A DNA stretch of 15,301 nucleotides from the NCBI GenBank assembly GCA_016709385.1, contig JADJMW010000006.1:1-15301 (forward strand). The letters run 5' to 3'. The position numbers were made by a program, and so were the translations under genes. The notes beneath the pieces were generated by a model, which worked only from the letters and a program-made list of their open reading frames with translations, had not been told where the DNA came from and made no database searches. The stretch's first letter is position 1. The number at the start of each line of letters is the position of its first letter. Positions 1-7,627 of this stretch are shown piece by piece. The DNA comes from Candidatus Rubrivivax defluviihabitans. Lineage in GTDB: Bacteria; Pseudomonadota; Gammaproteobacteria; Burkholderiales; Burkholderiaceae_C.

Positions 1-521
1 CCCAGGCTGGCCAGCTGCGGCGGCTCTCGCCCTGTCCGGGTGCAGCACCACAGGCCGTCGGCGCCCTTTGCCGGAGCAGTTCGCAGCGGCGGGCGTCGAG
101 ATCGACGAGCAGGAATTCCGCCAGGCTGGGCAACCGGCGGTAGGCGGCGGGTATTTCTCGCGCCGCGGTCGAAGGCAGCGGTGGAAGGCGACAGCACCTC
201 CACCACCAGCACCGGTTCGCGCTTGACCAGCCGGTCGGTCGCGTCGGCGGCGCTGCAGGTGACCATGGTCGGGGTAGAAGCAGTCTTCCGCTTCGACACG
301 CGGTTTTGACGTCGCTGCCGAGGCTGCGGCAGCCGCTGCCCGCATAGTGCCGCCGCAGAACGATGGCCCAGGGTTGCCGGCAACCGTGTCGTTTGCGATC
401 CTCGCCCCCGCCATGGCGAACGCTTCGCCACGCAAGAACCTCATGCTTCACGCTCTGACCCGCGTCCCAGGCCAGGGAATTCAGCCGCCGTCATGCGGCC
501 CTTCTCCAATGCATATCCCAC
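1..521 (-). CDS. Uma2-family (DUF820) putative endonuclease, 3' end cut by window edge, frameshifted
   Basis: Read on the minus strand, the frames join into a typical Uma2/DUF820 protein. It begins with GTG at 521 (VGYALEKGRMTAAEFLAWDA) and continues with pieces resembling GQSVKHEFLRGEAFAMAGA, LRRHYAGSGCRSLGSDVK, DCFYPD, MVTCSAADATDRLVKREP and VLVVEVLSPSTAAFDRG, then YRRLPSLAEFLLVDLDARR. The family has a PD-(D/E)xK restriction-endonuclease-like fold; the Asp of the YPD segment and the Glu of VVEVLSPST fit its acidic active-site positions. Uma2 genes are very common in many bacteria and their biological role is poorly known. Only about the last 15 residues should lie outside the window. Several indels break the frame (about 465, 430, 375, 295-310, 260, 155-170 and 30-80), so no long uninterrupted reading frame exists here. 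This is either sequencing error or a decayed gene. Family assignment is good; the nuclease activity is inferred from the family. Confidence 0.7.
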
Positions 522-578
522 GCGCGGCTCCGAAGAACCGACCAGCTCATGGCGGCCAGTCTAAGGCCCCGCACCCCC

Positions 579-584
579 TAGAAT
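579..584 (+). promoter_or_regulatory. Candidate -10 box for the SAH riboswitch / metH transcript
   Basis: TAGAAT matches the sigma-70 -10 consensus at five of six positions. It lies about 7-10 bases before the first P1 base of the riboswitch candidate, so transcription would begin right at the RNA element. No convincing -35 hexamer is visible at the expected spacing. Confidence 0.45.
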
Positions 585-593
585 GCGAGCCCT

Positions 594-694
594 CCCGAGG
601 GCGTTGCAACGGCCCCGACCGCTTGAAGGTCGCGCCGCCGGAAAGCTCGAGGGCGCAATCCAGGCCAGCCGCCTGGCCCCCGCAACGGCGCTCA
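594..694 (+). promoter_or_regulatory. Candidate S-adenosylhomocysteine (SAH) riboswitch upstream of metH
   Basis: The leader carries the conserved parts of the SAH riboswitch in the right order. CGAGG-GCGUUGCAAC lies at 596-610, against the family core GAGGAGCGYUGCAAC. A P2-like hairpin follows, CGACC/GGUCG around 616-631. The returning P1 strand GCUCG is at 645-649, and the pseudoknot strand AACGGCGCUC at 684-693. An optional extra hairpin, CCAGGC/GCCUGG, sits between them at 660-675. The 5' pseudoknot strand seems to lack one A (GAGGGC instead of GAGGAGC), which fits the deletion errors seen elsewhere in this window. In this family SAH binding raises expression of genes that recycle SAH and homocysteine (ahcY, metH, metF), and metH follows about 70 bases downstream. 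An Infernal search with the Rfam SAH riboswitch model would settle it. Confidence 0.68.
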
Positions 695-762
695 CCCACT
701 TCTTTCCTGACCTGGGTGAGACTGCCGAATGAATCCTGAGAACCCGCCCCACCCCGCCACCC

Positions 763-3412
763 ATGCGCCTGGCCGGCCTGGAGCCCGTGACCATCGGCGA
801 AGGCCACCTCTTCGTCAATATCGGCGAGCGCACCAACGTCACCGGCTCCAAGGCCTTCGCCAGGATGATCCTGGAAGGCCGTTTCGAGGATGCCCTGGCC
901 GTGGCGCGTCAGCAGGTGGAAAACGGCGCCCAGATCATCGACATCAACATGGACGAGGCCATGCTCGATTCGGCCGCGGCCATGGAGCGTTTCCTCAAGC
1001 TCATCGCCGGCGAGCCGAGATGCGCGCGTGCCGATCATGATCGACAGTTCCGGAGTGGAGCGTCATCGAAACGGGCCTGAAGTGCATCCAGGGCAAAGGG
1101 CATCGTCAACAGCATCTCCATGAAGGAAGGCGAAGCCGAATTCCGCCGCCAGGCCACGCTGGTGCGCCGCTACGGCGCCGCCGCCGTGGTGATGGCCTTT
1201 GACGAGGTGGGCCAGGCCGACACCTACCAGCGCAAGATCGAAATCTGCGAACGCGCCTACCGCATCCTGGTGGACGAGGTGGGGTTCCCGCCCGAGGACA
1301 TCATCTTCGACCCCAATATCTTCGCCATCGCCACCGGCATCGAGGAACACGACAACTACGCGGTGGACTTCATCGAGGCCACGCGCTGGATCAAGGCGCA
1401 CCTGCCGGGCGCCAAGGTATCGGGCGGCGTGAGCAACGTCTCCTTCAGCTTCCGCGGCAACGACCCGGTGCGCGAGGCCATCCACACCGTCTTCCTGTAC
1501 CACGCCATCAAGGCCGGTCTGGACATGGGCATCGTCAACGCGGGCATGGTGGGTGTCTACGACGACCTGGAGCCAGGCTTGCGCGAACGCGTCGAGGACG
1601 TGGTGCTGAACCGGCGCCCTGACGCTGGCGAGCGCCTGGTCGAGATCGCCGAGACCGCCAAGGGCGCGGCGCGCGACGATAGTGCCAAGCTCGCCTGGCG
1701 TGCCGGCAGCGTCAACGAACGCCTGAGCCACGCATTGGTGCACGGCATCACCGATTTCATCACCACCGATACCGAGGAAGCCTGGCAGGCCGTGCGCGCC
1801 GAAGGCGGGCGGCCGTTGCACGTGATCGAAGGCCCGCTGATGGCCGGCATGAATATCGTCGGCGACCTCTTCGGCCAGGGCAAGATGTTCCTGCCGCAGG
1901 TGGTGAAGAGGCGCGCGCGTCATGAAGCAGGCGGTGGCCCACCTGCTGCCCTATATCGAGGAAGAGAAGCGGCTCCTGGTGAACGCCGGCGGCGAGGCGA
2001 AACGAAGAACATCGTCACCGTCGTGCTCCAGTGCAACAACTTCGAGGTCGTGAACATGGGCGTGATGGTGCCCTGCCAGGACATCCTGGCCAAGGCGCGC
2101 GTCGAAGGCGCCGACATCATCGGCCTTTCCGGCCTGATCACGCCCAGCCTGGAAGAGATGCAGCACGTGGCCGCCGAGATGCAGCGTGACGACTGGTTCC
2201 GTGTGAAGAAGATCCCGCTGTTGATCGGCGGCGCCACCACCAGCCGCGTGCACACGGCGGTGAAGATCGCGCCGCATTACGACGGGCCGGTGGTCTACGT
2301 GCCCGACGCGTCGCGCAGCGTGGGTGTGTGCTCCGAACTGCTCAGCGACGAGCGCGCCGCGAAATACATCGCCGAGCTGGAAGCCGACTACGCCCGCGTG
2401 CGTGCGCTGCACGCCGGCAAGAAGGTCACGCCGCTGGTGACGCTGGCCGCCGCGCGCGCCAACAAGACGCGCATCGACTGGGCGGCCTACGCGCCGCCGA
2501 AGCCGAAATTCATCGGCCGCCGCAGCTTCCGCAACTACGACCTGGCCGATCTGGCGGCATGCATCGACTGGGGCCCGTTCTTCCAGACCTGGGACCTGGC
2601 CGGCCGGTTCCCCGAGATCCTGCGCGACGAGGTGGTGGGCCACGAGGCGCAGCGTGTCTTCAGCGACGGCCGTCGGCTGCTGCAGCGCGCCATCGAAGGC
2701 CGATGGCTGCAGGCCCACGGCGTGCTGGCACTGCTGCCGGCGAATACGGTGGACGACGACACGATCGAGGTCTATACCGACGAGACGCGCAGCGAAGTGG
2801 CGCTGCGCTGGAACCCGCTGCGGCTGCAGACCGAGCGGCCCGTGGTCGATGGAGCGAAGCGGCCCAACCGGTCGCTGGCCGACTTCATCGCACCGAAGGG
2901 CGTGGCCGAAGATTACATCGGCCTCTTCGCCGTCACCGCCGGCATCGGCGTGGAGAAGAAGGAAAAGCAGTTCACCGACGACCACGACGACTACAGCGCC
3001 ATCATGCTCAAGGCCCTGGCCGACCGCCTGGCCGAGGCCTTTGCCGAACAGCTGCACCAGCGCGTGCGCACCGAACTATGGGGTTATGCACCCGACGAGG
3101 CGCTGGGCACCGAGGCGCTGATCGCCGAGAAATACCGCGGCATCCGCCCCGCGCCAGGCTACCCGGCCTGCCCCGACCACACCGTCAAGCGCGACATGTT
3201 CCGCGTGCTGCAGGTCGAAGAAATCGGCATGGGCCTCACCGAAAGCCTGGCCAGCGACGCCGGCGGCCAGCGTCAGCGGTTTCTATCTGGCGCACCCCGA
3301 GGCGGTGTATTTCAACGTCGGCCGCATCGGCGAGGATCAACTCGCTGACTGGGCGCGGCGCCAGGGCCTGACCGAAAGCGAAGCGCGCCGGGCGCTGGCA
3401 CCGCTGCTGTAG
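763..3412 (+). CDS. metH: Cobalamin-dependent methionine synthase, large part (folate, B12 and SAM-activation domains), frameshifted
   Basis: MetH transfers a methyl group from methyltetrahydrofolate through cobalamin to homocysteine, giving methionine in the cytoplasm. Visible in order: the pterin-binding domain (FVNIGERTNVTGSKAF, NGAQIIDINMDEAMLDS, PNIFAIATGIEEH, VSGGVSNVSFSFRGN), the B12 cap region (from about 1630), the B12 domain (CNNFEVVNMGVMVPCQDIL, GLSGLITPSLEEMQ, IGGATTSRVHTAVK), then the SAM-binding activation domain (RPAPGYPACPDH, about 3145-3180). The roughly 350-residue homocysteine/zinc domain of the E. coli enzyme is absent; split MetH genes occur in Burkholderiales. Indels lie near 755, 1014-1023, 1050, 1097, 1905, 1985-2012 and 3258. 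The sixth removes the KGDVHDIGK segment, including the cobalamin-ligating histidine. The true start may be ATG 729 (MNPENPPHPAT), which a single missing C near 755 would join to the frame; no ribosome site precedes 763. Confidence 0.93.
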
Positions 3413-3430
3413 TTCCTCATCGTCGAAACG

Positions 3431-3452
3431 CAGGGGCCGCACTCCGGCCCTG
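3431..3452 (+). terminator. Hairpin after metH, weak terminator candidate
   Basis: CAGGGGCCG and CGGCCCTG form an 8-bp stem with one bulged G around a short loop, about 19 bases after the metH stop. No T-tract follows and the next gene's ribosome site begins eight bases later, so it may only attenuate or may stabilise the RNA end. Confidence 0.3.
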
Positions 3453-3467
3453 CCGGAATGGAGAGCC

Positions 3468-3818
3468 ATGAGCATCGAACCCCCCGCCGGAATGAACGAA
3501 CGAGCTGACGAGCCCACGCGCAGCGAACTGGACGCTTCGACCGGTGCCCTCATCGTCGAGTTCGGATCCCGCTCGTGCGGGCACTGCCGCGCGGCGCAGC
3601 CCTTGATTGCCGACGCCCTGGCCGCACACCCCGACGTGCGCCGCCTCCAGGTCGAGGACAGGCGCGGCCGGCGGCTGGGCCGCTCGTACGGCGTCAAGCT
3701 GTGGCCGACGCTGGTCTTCCTGCGCGACGGCCGCGAAATCGCGCGGCTGGTGCGCCCGGCCGGAACGCCGGACATCGCACGCGCCCTGTCGGCGATCGAC
3801 CCAGCGCCGGCGGCCTGA
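3468..3818 (+). CDS. Small thioredoxin-like protein with a CGHC active site
   Basis: This 116-residue protein has a single thioredoxin fold. After about 27 residues of variable N-terminus comes the strand ALIVEFGS, then the redox site SCGHCRAAQPLI (cysteines near residues 37 and 40) and the cis-proline segment GVKLWPTLVFLRDGREIARLVRP. Cysteines spaced CxxC, with the Pro-Thr-Leu loop facing them, are the hallmark of a working thiol-disulfide exchange protein. Classical thioredoxin has CGPC; CGHC is more typical of disulfide-isomerase-like members and implies a less reducing potential. No signal peptide is visible, so it should be cytoplasmic. GGAGAG (3460-3465) is a good ribosome site for the chosen ATG. 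The gene lies 55 bases after metH on the same strand and is intact. Its substrate is unknown. Confidence 0.88.
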   Translation: MSIEPPAGMNERADEPTRSELDASTGALIVEFGSRSCGHCRAAQPLIADALAAHPDVRRLQVEDRRGRRLGRSYGVKLWPTLVFLRDGREIARLVRPAGTPDIARALSAIDPAPAA

Positions 3819-3868
3819 TCGCGGGCGGACCAGGCCGGTCGTCCCGACGGCTATGATCCGCGCCCCTC

Positions 3869-5920
3869 ATGAACGCCTCCGCGGTCTCGCTCAACCCCAG
3901 GCAGGACGAAGCCGTCCACCACCTCGCCGGGCCCTGCCTGGTGCTGGCCGGCGCCGGCTCGGGCAAGACGCGTGTCATCGTGCACAAGATCGCCCGCCTG
4001 CTGCATGCCGGGCTGGAGCCGAAGCAGATCGCGGCCATCACCTTCACCAACAAGGCGGCGCAGGAGATGCGCGAACGCACCAAGGCGCTGGTGGGGCCGC
4101 GCGCCGCGCGTGACCTGGCGGTGAGCACCTTCCACAGCCTGGGCGTGCGCCTGCTGCGCAGCGACGGCGCGCGCATCGGGCTGAAGGAAAATTTCAGCAT
4201 CCTGGATAGCGACGACGTGCTGGGGGTGCTACGCGACTGCGGCGGCAATACCGACAACGCTTTGGCGCGGCGCTGGCAATGGGCCATCAGCCTGCTGGAA
4301 GAACCAGGGCTGGACGCCGACGCCGCGGAAAGCCTGGCGGCCGACGACGACGAGCGCGTCGCCGCGCGCATCATGCGGCGCTACGAGGAACGGCTGGCGG
4401 CTTTCCAGGCGGTCGATTTCGACGACCTGATCGGCCTGCCGCTGAGACTGCTGCAGCGCGACGCCGAGGCGCGCGAGAAATGGCGCTCGCGGTTCCGCCA
4501 CATCCTGGTCGACGAGGTGCAGGACACCAATGCCGTGCAGTACGAGCTGCTCAAGGCGCTGGTCGGCGAGCGCGGCATCTTCACCGCCGTGGGCGACGAC
4601 GACCAGAGCATCTACGGCTGGCGTGGCGCCACCATCGAGAACCTCAAACGCCTGCCGCAGGACTACCCGCGGCTCAAGCTGATCGCGCTGGAGCAGAACT
4701 ACCGCAGCACCGGCCACATCCTGCGCGCTGCGAATGCGGTGATCTCGAACAACCCGAAGCTGTTCGAGAAGACGTTGTGGAGTGAATTCGGCGACGGCGA
4801 TCCCGTCAAGCTGGTCGAATGCGACGGCGAGGAACACGAGGCCGAGCGCGCGGTGGCGCGCATCCAGGCGCTGCGTTCGGCCGGTGGCGTGAAGTTCGGC
4901 GACTGCGCCGTGCTCTACCGCGCCAACCACCAGGCGCGCGTCTTCGAGCAGAAGCTGCGTGCGGCGCAGATCCCGTACAAGGTGTCGGGCGGGCAGAGCT
5001 ACTTCGACCGCGCCGAGATCAAGGACCTGTGCGCCTGGCTGCGCCTGCTCGTCAACCCCGACGACGACCCGGCCTTCCTGCGCGCGGTGACGACACCCAA
5101 GCGCGGCATCGGTCACCAGACGCTGGCCACGCTGGGCGAGTTCGCGTCGAAGTGGAAGACGAGCCTGTTCGAGGCACTTTTTTCACCCAGCCTGGGCAGC
5201 GTGCTCAAGGGCAAGGCGATCGACGCCCTGCACGAATTCGGCCGCGAGGTGAACGAGCTGGAGCAGCGCGCCCGCCACACCACGGGCAGCGAGGACGCCA
5301 AGGCCTTGCTGCTGGGCTGGCTGAAGGCCATCGGCTACGAACAGCAACTGTCCGACGCTGAAGACAGCGAGAAGCTCGCCGCCGCGCGCTGGGGCAACGT
5401 GCTCGATTTCGTCGACTGGATCGCCAAGCGCTGCGGCGGCGAGATCACGCAGGACGGCGGCAGCAGCTTCGAGAGCGAGAAGTCCAGCGTGCTGCAGGTG
5501 GCGCAGACCATCAGCGTCATCATCAGCCTGGCCGAGCGCGGCGACGAGCAGGACGTGGTGACGCTGTCGACGCTGCACGCCGCCAAGGGGCTGGAGTGGC
5601 CGCACGTGGTGCTGGCCGGCGTCAACGAAGGGCTGCTGCCGTTCCAGAGCGGCAGCGAGGTCGCCGAGCCGATGACGCCCGAGCGGCTGCAGGAAGAGCG
5701 CCGCCTCATGTACGTGGGCATCACGCGAGCCCAGCGCACGCTGGCGGTGAGCACGCTGCGCCGGCGCAAGAAGGGCCGCGCCACGGTCGCTGCCGTGCCC
5801 AGCCGCTTCATCAAGGAGATGAAGCTGGACGAAGGCGTGGTCAAGGAAGACCCGCGCGAGCGGTTGAAGAAGCTGCGCGCCGAACTGGCCGCCCGCGCCG
5901 CGCCGGTGGCGGCTCCCTGA
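3869..5920 (+). CDS. rep: ATP-dependent DNA helicase Rep (UvrD/PcrA superfamily 1)
   Basis: Rep moves 3' to 5' along single-stranded DNA, unwinds duplexes and clears protein roadblocks ahead of replication forks. At 683 residues it matches the usual size (E. coli Rep is about 673). All SF1A motifs are present: Q-motif LNPRQDEAV (about 8-16), Walker A AGAGSGKT (27-34), Ia ITFTNKAAQEM, Walker B DEVQDTN (about 214-220), III GDDDQSIYGWRGA, IV LEQNYRST, V TLSTLHAAKGLEW (about 565) and VI RRLMYVGITRAQ (about 612). The gene is uninterrupted, in contrast to many of its neighbours. It ends without the long C-terminal extension typical of UvrD, which favours Rep. Its stop is 11 bases before the likely GTG start of the next gene, so the two are probably cotranscribed. 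UvrD/PcrA is the alternative, judged less likely on length and motif wording. Confidence 0.92.
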   Translation: MNASAVSLNPRQDEAVHHLAGPCLVLAGAGSGKTRVIVHKIARLLHAGLEPKQIAAITFTNKAAQEMRERTKALVGPRAARDLAVSTFHSLGVRLLRSDGARIGLKENFSILDSDDVLGVLRDCGGNTDNALARRWQWAISLLEEPGLDADAAESLAADDDERVAARIMRRYEERLAAFQAVDFDDLIGLPLRLLQRDAEAREKWRSRFRHILVDEVQDTNAVQYELLKALVGERGIFTAVGDDDQSIYGWRGATIENLKRLPQDYPRLKLIALEQNYRSTGHILRAANAVISNNPKLFEKTLWSEFGDGDPVKLVECDGEEHEAERAVARIQALRSAGGVKFGDCAVLYRANHQARVFEQKLRAAQIPYKVSGGQSYFDRAEIKDLCAWLRLLVNPDDDPAFLRAVTTPKRGIGHQTLATLGEFASKWKTSLFEALFSPSLGSVLKGKAIDALHEFGREVNELEQRARHTTGSEDAKALLLGWLKAIGYEQQLSDAEDSEKLAAARWGNVLDFVDWIAKRCGGEITQDGGSSFESEKSSVLQVAQTISVIISLAERGDEQDVVTLSTLHAAKGLEWPHVVLAGVNEGLLPFQSGSEVAEPMTPERLQEERRLMYVGITRAQRTLAVSTLRRRKKGRATVAAVPSRFIKEMKLDEGVVKEDPRERLKKLRAELAARAAPVAAP

Positions 5921-5931
5921 AGGCGGCGACG

Positions 5932-6585
5932 GTGACCTCCGAGCGCACGTTCTGGCTGGCATCGGCGCTCGTGCTCTGTGCCGCGCTGGCCATCGCCTCG
6001 GCACCCTGGGCGCTGGCGATGCCGGTGCTGAATTGGATCTTCAAGCCGCTGGCCACGCTGTGCGTCATCGCCCATGCGTGGTCGCGGGGCCAGGATGCAC
6101 CGGTGGTGCGCCGTTGGGTGCTGGCCGGGCTCGTCTTCTCGCTGGGCGGCGACGTGGCGTTGCTGTGGCCGCAGCAGGGCTTCCTGCCGGGGCTGGTGAG
6201 CTTCCTGCTCGCCCACCTGGCGTACCTGGTGGCCTTCACTCGCGTACAGCGGCTGGCGGCCCGGCCCATGGCCTTCGTCGCTTATGCGCTGGTGGCAGGC
6301 TTCATCCTGTGGCGGCTGTGGCCGGGCGTGCCCGCGGCCTTGCAGATTCCCGTGGTGGCCTACGTGCTGTGCCTGGCCGCGATGGCCGCACAGGCAGCCG
6401 TGCTGTGGCGCCGCGGCGCCGAGCGCGGCGCGCTGCTGGCACTGGGCGGCGCGCTGTTCCTGGCTTCGGATGCGCTGCTGGCGACCAACAAGTTCGCCGG
6501 CCCGTTGCCGCTGGCCAGCCTGTGGATCCTGGGCACCTACTGGTCGGCGCAGTGGTGCATCGCATCGTGGCTGAAACCGCGCTGA
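5932..6585 (+). CDS. YhhN-family integral membrane protein (lysoplasmalogenase-like)
   Basis: This is a 217-residue, very hydrophobic protein with about seven or eight predicted membrane helices. It carries family signatures FKPLATLCVIAHAW, LVFSLGGDVALLWP, FLLAHLAYLVAF and, near the end, GGALFLASDALLATNKF followed by WILGTYWSAQWCIA. In the YhhN/TMEM86 family the two Asp-containing segments (GGDVALL and ASDALLA) are the most conserved. TMEM86B hydrolyses the vinyl-ether bond of lysoplasmalogens; bacterial members are annotated lysoplasmalogenase by homology, and in bacteria that make no plasmalogen the substrate is unclear. I chose the GTG at 5932 because it starts 11 bases after the rep stop and gives a normal length; a CTG overlapping the rep stop is possible. 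The gene converges on the response regulator, with 28 bases between their stops. Confidence 0.85.
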   Translation: MTSERTFWLASALVLCAALAIASAPWALAMPVLNWIFKPLATLCVIAHAWSRGQDAPVVRRWVLAGLVFSLGGDVALLWPQQGFLPGLVSFLLAHLAYLVAFTRVQRLAARPMAFVAYALVAGFILWRLWPGVPAALQIPVVAYVLCLAAMAAQAAVLWRRGAERGALLALGGALFLASDALLATNKFAGPLPLASLWILGTYWSAQWCIASWLKPR

Positions 6586-6591
6586 AAGCGT

Positions 6592-6612
6592 CGCGGGCCG
6601 CAGCGGCCGGCG
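6592..6612. terminator. Hairpin between convergent genes, possible bidirectional terminator
   Basis: CGC-G-GGCCG, loop CAG, CGGCC-G-GCG forms an 8-bp GC stem with one G-G mismatch, centred in the 28-base gap between two convergent stop codons. There is no T-tract on either strand, so intrinsic termination is uncertain. Confidence 0.35.
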
Positions 6613-6613
6613 C

Positions 6614-7509
6614 TCACATGCCCTTGAACAACCCGGTGTAGCTGCGGCTCACCTCGAGCTTCTCGGGTGGTCCTTCACGCTGACGATCTGGCGGCCGCGG
6701 AAGTCGCGCACGACGCCGGCGATGGCCTTCACGTTGACCAGCGTGCTGCGGTGGATCTGCCAGAACAGCCGCGGGTCGATCTCGTCGACCAGCTCCTTGA
6801 TCGGCTTCCTGATCAGCGCCTCCACCTGCGCCGTCTGCACGCGCGTGTACTTCTCGTCGCTGATGAAAAAGAGCACGTCGTCGACCGGGATCATCTGGAT
6901 CGACTGGCCCACCGTGGCCTGGATCCACTGCAGGTATTGCGGCGCGCCGCCGGGGTTCAGCCGCGCTGCCAGCTGGTGCAGCAACTGCTGCAGATGCGGA
7001 CCCGGCGGCGCCTCGCCGCCACCGTGGCGCGCCGCCAGGCGCTGCCGGATGCGGTCCACGGTGACCTGCAGGCGCTCGCGCTCGGCGGGTTTGAGCACAT
7101 AGTCGGCCACGCCCTGCTCGAAGGCTTCCACCGCGTACTGGTCGTAGGCGGTGATGAAGACGATCTCGGGCGGCAGGTCGCTGTCGTCGCTGTCCTTGTC
7201 GCCGTCGTGACCGGCACGTGGCGGCAGTTGCGCGATCTGCCGCGCCGCTTCCACGCCGGTCAGGCCGGGCATGCGGATGTCCAGGAAGACGATGTCCGGG
7301 CGGTGTTCATCCACCAGCTGCACCGCCTCCAGGCCGTTGCGGGCCTCGGCCACGATGCGCAGTTCGGGCCAGACCTCGGCCAGCCGCGCACGCAGCTGCT
7401 CGCGCATCAGGCGCTCGTCGTCGGCGAGCACGGCGGTCGGCGCCGGTCCGGCCGAACACGGGCCTCCGTCGGCGGGCCGTGGGGTTGTCTCGGGTGCGTC
7501 GGAACTCAT
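6614..7509 (-). CDS. LytTR-family (AlgR/LytR type) response regulator, one frameshift
   Basis: This is the response regulator partner of the kinase at 9649-11097. The N-terminal receiver domain shows acidic residues LADDE (D30, D31), the phosphoacceptor in FLDIRMPGLTG (D77), ITAYD (T120) and the conserved lysine in DYVLKP (K140). The C-terminal LytTR DNA-binding domain spans about 190-298 (LFFISDEKYTRVQT, LFWQIHRSTLVNVKAIAGV, ending in EVSRSYTGLFKGM). The family binds DNA as dimers and activates nearby promoters. One C is missing at 6665-6667 (CACCCGAG for CACCCCGAG); restoring it joins SVKDHP to EKLEVSRS and gives 298 residues. An acidic stretch (about residues 100-113, DGDKDSDDSD) is inserted before the strand EIVFITAY. 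The ATG at 7509 is two bases beyond the predicted 3' splice site of the group II intron. The nearest Shine-Dalgarno-like sequence, AAGGA, lies inside the intron. Confidence 0.93.
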
Positions 7510-7511
7510 TG

Positions 7512-7602
7512 GTAGACGTTGGTTCCTTAGGCGGCCCGAGGGCCGGGTGCAGAACCAACGCCCCCTTTCAAACCGTGCATGCGGATTTCCCGCACACGGC
7601 TT
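7512..7602 (-). ncRNA. Group II intron domains V and VI (catalytic core and 3' end)
   Basis: Domain V on the minus strand runs from 7602 to 7570: AAGCCGUGUGCGG, loop GAAA, then UCCGCAUGCACGGUUU, a 33-base hairpin with the AGC catalytic-triad start typical of group II introns. Domain VI follows as a long hairpin with outer stem CGUUGGUUC/GAACCAACG and an inner GGCCC/GGGCC. The 3' arm also contains CUAAGGA. The expected bulged branch-point adenosine is not obvious, because the A about eight bases from the 3' end appears paired. Confidence 0.85.
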
Positions 7603-7627
7603 ACCAGTGGTCTGTCGGCTCGCAGCA

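Noticed and set aside
347..739. 130-codon plus-strand frame before metH
   Set aside because: It overlaps the Uma2 gene on the other strand and the riboswitch candidate, is Pro/Arg-rich and matches no family.
1063..3057. Long minus-strand open frames of 286 and 368 codons opposite metH
   Set aside because: They mirror the metH codons in high-GC DNA, are His/Val/Gly-rich with no recognisable domain, and metH homology runs along the plus strand throughout.
4229..6216. Long minus-strand frames opposite rep and YhhN (295, 273 and 293 codons)
   Set aside because: Antisense shadows of intact genes; composition is that of reverse-complemented GC-rich codons and there are no motifs.
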